This document shows positions 23,784 to 24,494 of a DNA stretch of 24,494 bases, in pieces. The stretch lies in contig CAYOVG010000057.1 of assembly GCA_964407285.1 (NCBI GenBank), positions 1 through 24,494 on the forward strand. The letters run 5' to 3'. Under the pieces are notes generated by a model. It was given only the letters and a program-made list of their open reading frames with translations, had not been told where the DNA came from and did not search any database. The stretch comes from CAYOVG01 sp964407285 (GTDB lineage: Bacteria > Desulfobacterota > Syntrophobacteria > Syntrophobacterales > Syntrophobacteraceae). Position 1 is the first letter of the stretch, and each line of letters begins with the position of its first letter. Both the position numbers and the translations under genes were made by a program.

Positions 23784-24304
23784 GCCTCTTTCCCTCCACC
23801 GTACAGCATCCGGGCCGTGATGACGCCCCCGGCAAAAAAACAGATGAGAGCTATATATCCGCTGACCGAAAGCTGAAGCGAACCGCTCAGACCGTGGCCG
23901 CTGGGTCAGCCATCCGCGAGACGCGCGCCAAACATGGCGACGGCGCCTCCGAGGAATGCGACGATTCCCCTTTTCACGCGGCTGGGTCCGAAGCGATATT
24001 CCCACATATCGGGAAGAGCCTTCCATCTGAAAGAGCCCGATGAGAGCGACGAGATGAGAGACCCAATCAGAATGCCGACCACGAACATCCATTGCCAGTC
24101 AATAATAGGAGCTTCTTTCACGAAATACTCCATCGACTTCACCCGCTCCGAGGCGAAAAGCTGCTCGATCATCCCGATAGAGCGCACATAAGTAGTCGAT
24201 GCGCCTGCGAATTTACCGCTGATCCAGACCGAGAGCACCAAGAGCAGGCCGGCGAGCGAGCCCGCCAGATATGGGTTCCAGGCCTTTTCCGCATCCATTC
24301 TCAT
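23780..24304 (-). CDS. YeeE/YedE-family transporter, first half, candidate selenoprotein (UGA = Sec133)
   Basis: The ATG at 24304 has AGGAGG eight bases upstream. The frame runs 132 codons, meets TGA (23908-23906), then stays open for 41 codons and ends at TGA 23780-23782, in an ATGA overlap with the second half. Sequence around the TGA reads GARLADG-TGA-PSGHGLSG, where the family has a conserved Cys (GCxSGHGxSG); the part after it, LQLSVSGYIALICFFAGG, is a normal family helix. A hairpin starts at the TGA. Reading the TGA as selenocysteine gives a 174-residue protein with about four helices. Family members carry thiosulfate or other sulfur/selenium species via conserved cysteines; Sec would replace one of them. 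Alternatives are a Cys-to-stop mutation or base error; the intact downstream frame and structure argue against decay. Confidence 0.8.
23861..23910 (-). promoter_or_regulatory. Candidate bacterial SECIS element
   Basis: The in-frame TGA is inside a 7-bp lower stem, GCTGACC (23910-23904) with GGTCAGC (23867-23861). An apical stem follows: CTGAGCG (23890-23884) pairs with CGCTTCAG (23880-23873) with one bulged U and a GUU loop 23-25 nt after the UGA. A stop codon at the base of a hairpin, a bulged U and a G-U at the loop tip are hallmarks of the E. coli fdhF SECIS, although here the bulge is on the 3' arm. The folding was done by eye. Confidence 0.65.
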
Positions 24305-24494
24305 TAGAAAATCCTCCTGTTCGGTTTACACCGCGGAGTCCGTCCGCGTCATCCCAACGACATAGAACGTCATGACCAGGCCCTGGAAGCCGGCCGAAAA
24401 GAGAAGCCGGAGCCTTGGACAAGTTTACTGGAAACACCCAAAACAGGACATAGCAAATATTGTTCTAATTTACGGAATTGAGAGTCGGAGCAAG
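24305..24494. other. Upstream region of the split YeeE/YedE operon
   Basis: The 190 bp upstream of the first-half gene contain its strong ribosome-binding site (AGGAGG, 24318-24313) and an AT-rich stretch at 24440-24480 that may hold the promoter. No clear hexamers or operator could be assigned, and the 74-codon frame at 24213-24437 has no family features. Confidence 0.5.

Noticed and set aside
23256..24092. A single 278-codon minus-strand ORF covering both halves of the YeeE/YedE region
   Set aside because: Its first 103 codons are in a different frame from the conserved first-half protein and are not family-like; the real second-half start is the ATG at 23783 with a ribosome-binding site.
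23906..24304. First-half YeeE/YedE gene as a truncated pseudogene ending at the TGA
   Set aside because: The frame stays open and conserved for 41 codons after the TGA, ends coupled to the next gene, and the TGA replaces a conserved Cys with a SECIS-like hairpin. Read data could still overturn this.

Overview
The window looks like chromosomal DNA from a GC-rich anaerobic bacterium. A sulfate-reducing or syntrophic member of the Desulfobacterota (Syntrophobacter-like) would fit. That is inferred from the hydrogenase maturation genes, several Fe-S radical SAM enzymes, a probable selenocysteine gene and a sulfur-compound YeeE/YedE transporter; no rRNA or other marker gene is present. There are no tRNAs, rRNAs, CRISPR arrays or recognisable insertion sequences. 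One run of 100 Ns (5930-6029) marks an assembly gap.

Layout. 199-4019 (+): hypD and hypE, overlapping by 4 bp, make the Fe(CN)2CO ligands of [NiFe] hydrogenase. They are followed by a PflA-like radical SAM protein and a small membrane protein. 4454-6834 (+): a lipoprotein with a very long charged coiled coil made of near-identical 64-residue (192-bp) and 34-residue (102-bp) repeats, broken by the assembly gap, then a small exported protein. 7172-9724: a stand-alone CheY-like receiver (-) and an MFS exporter (+). 9825-13410 (-): a compact sigma factor / zinc anti-sigma factor / multi-pass M48-like metallopeptidase cassette, preceded by an unaccompanied peptide-binding lipoprotein (13778-15379, -).

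16120-18195 (-): a SPASM-type radical SAM enzyme and, downstream, a previously easy-to-miss 38-codon gene with a perfect Shine-Dalgarno sequence and a C-terminal Cys-Cys motif. I read these as a candidate RiPP (ribosomally made, modified peptide) system. 18599-19627 (-): an exported calcineurin-type phosphoesterase. 20182-23078 (+): a PoxB-like thiamine-diphosphate enzyme and a mandelate racemase/muconate lactonizing-type enolase-superfamily enzyme in one operon, behind an FNR/CRP-like palindrome.

23256-24304 (-): a split YeeE/YedE transporter. Its first half is interrupted by an in-frame TGA exactly where the family's conserved cysteine lies. The frame stays open and family-like for 41 more codons and ends in an ATGA overlap with the second half. 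The TGA sits at the base of a two-part hairpin like a bacterial SECIS element. I read this as a selenocysteine-containing sulfur/selenium transporter. It and the RiPP candidate are the two most notable finds.
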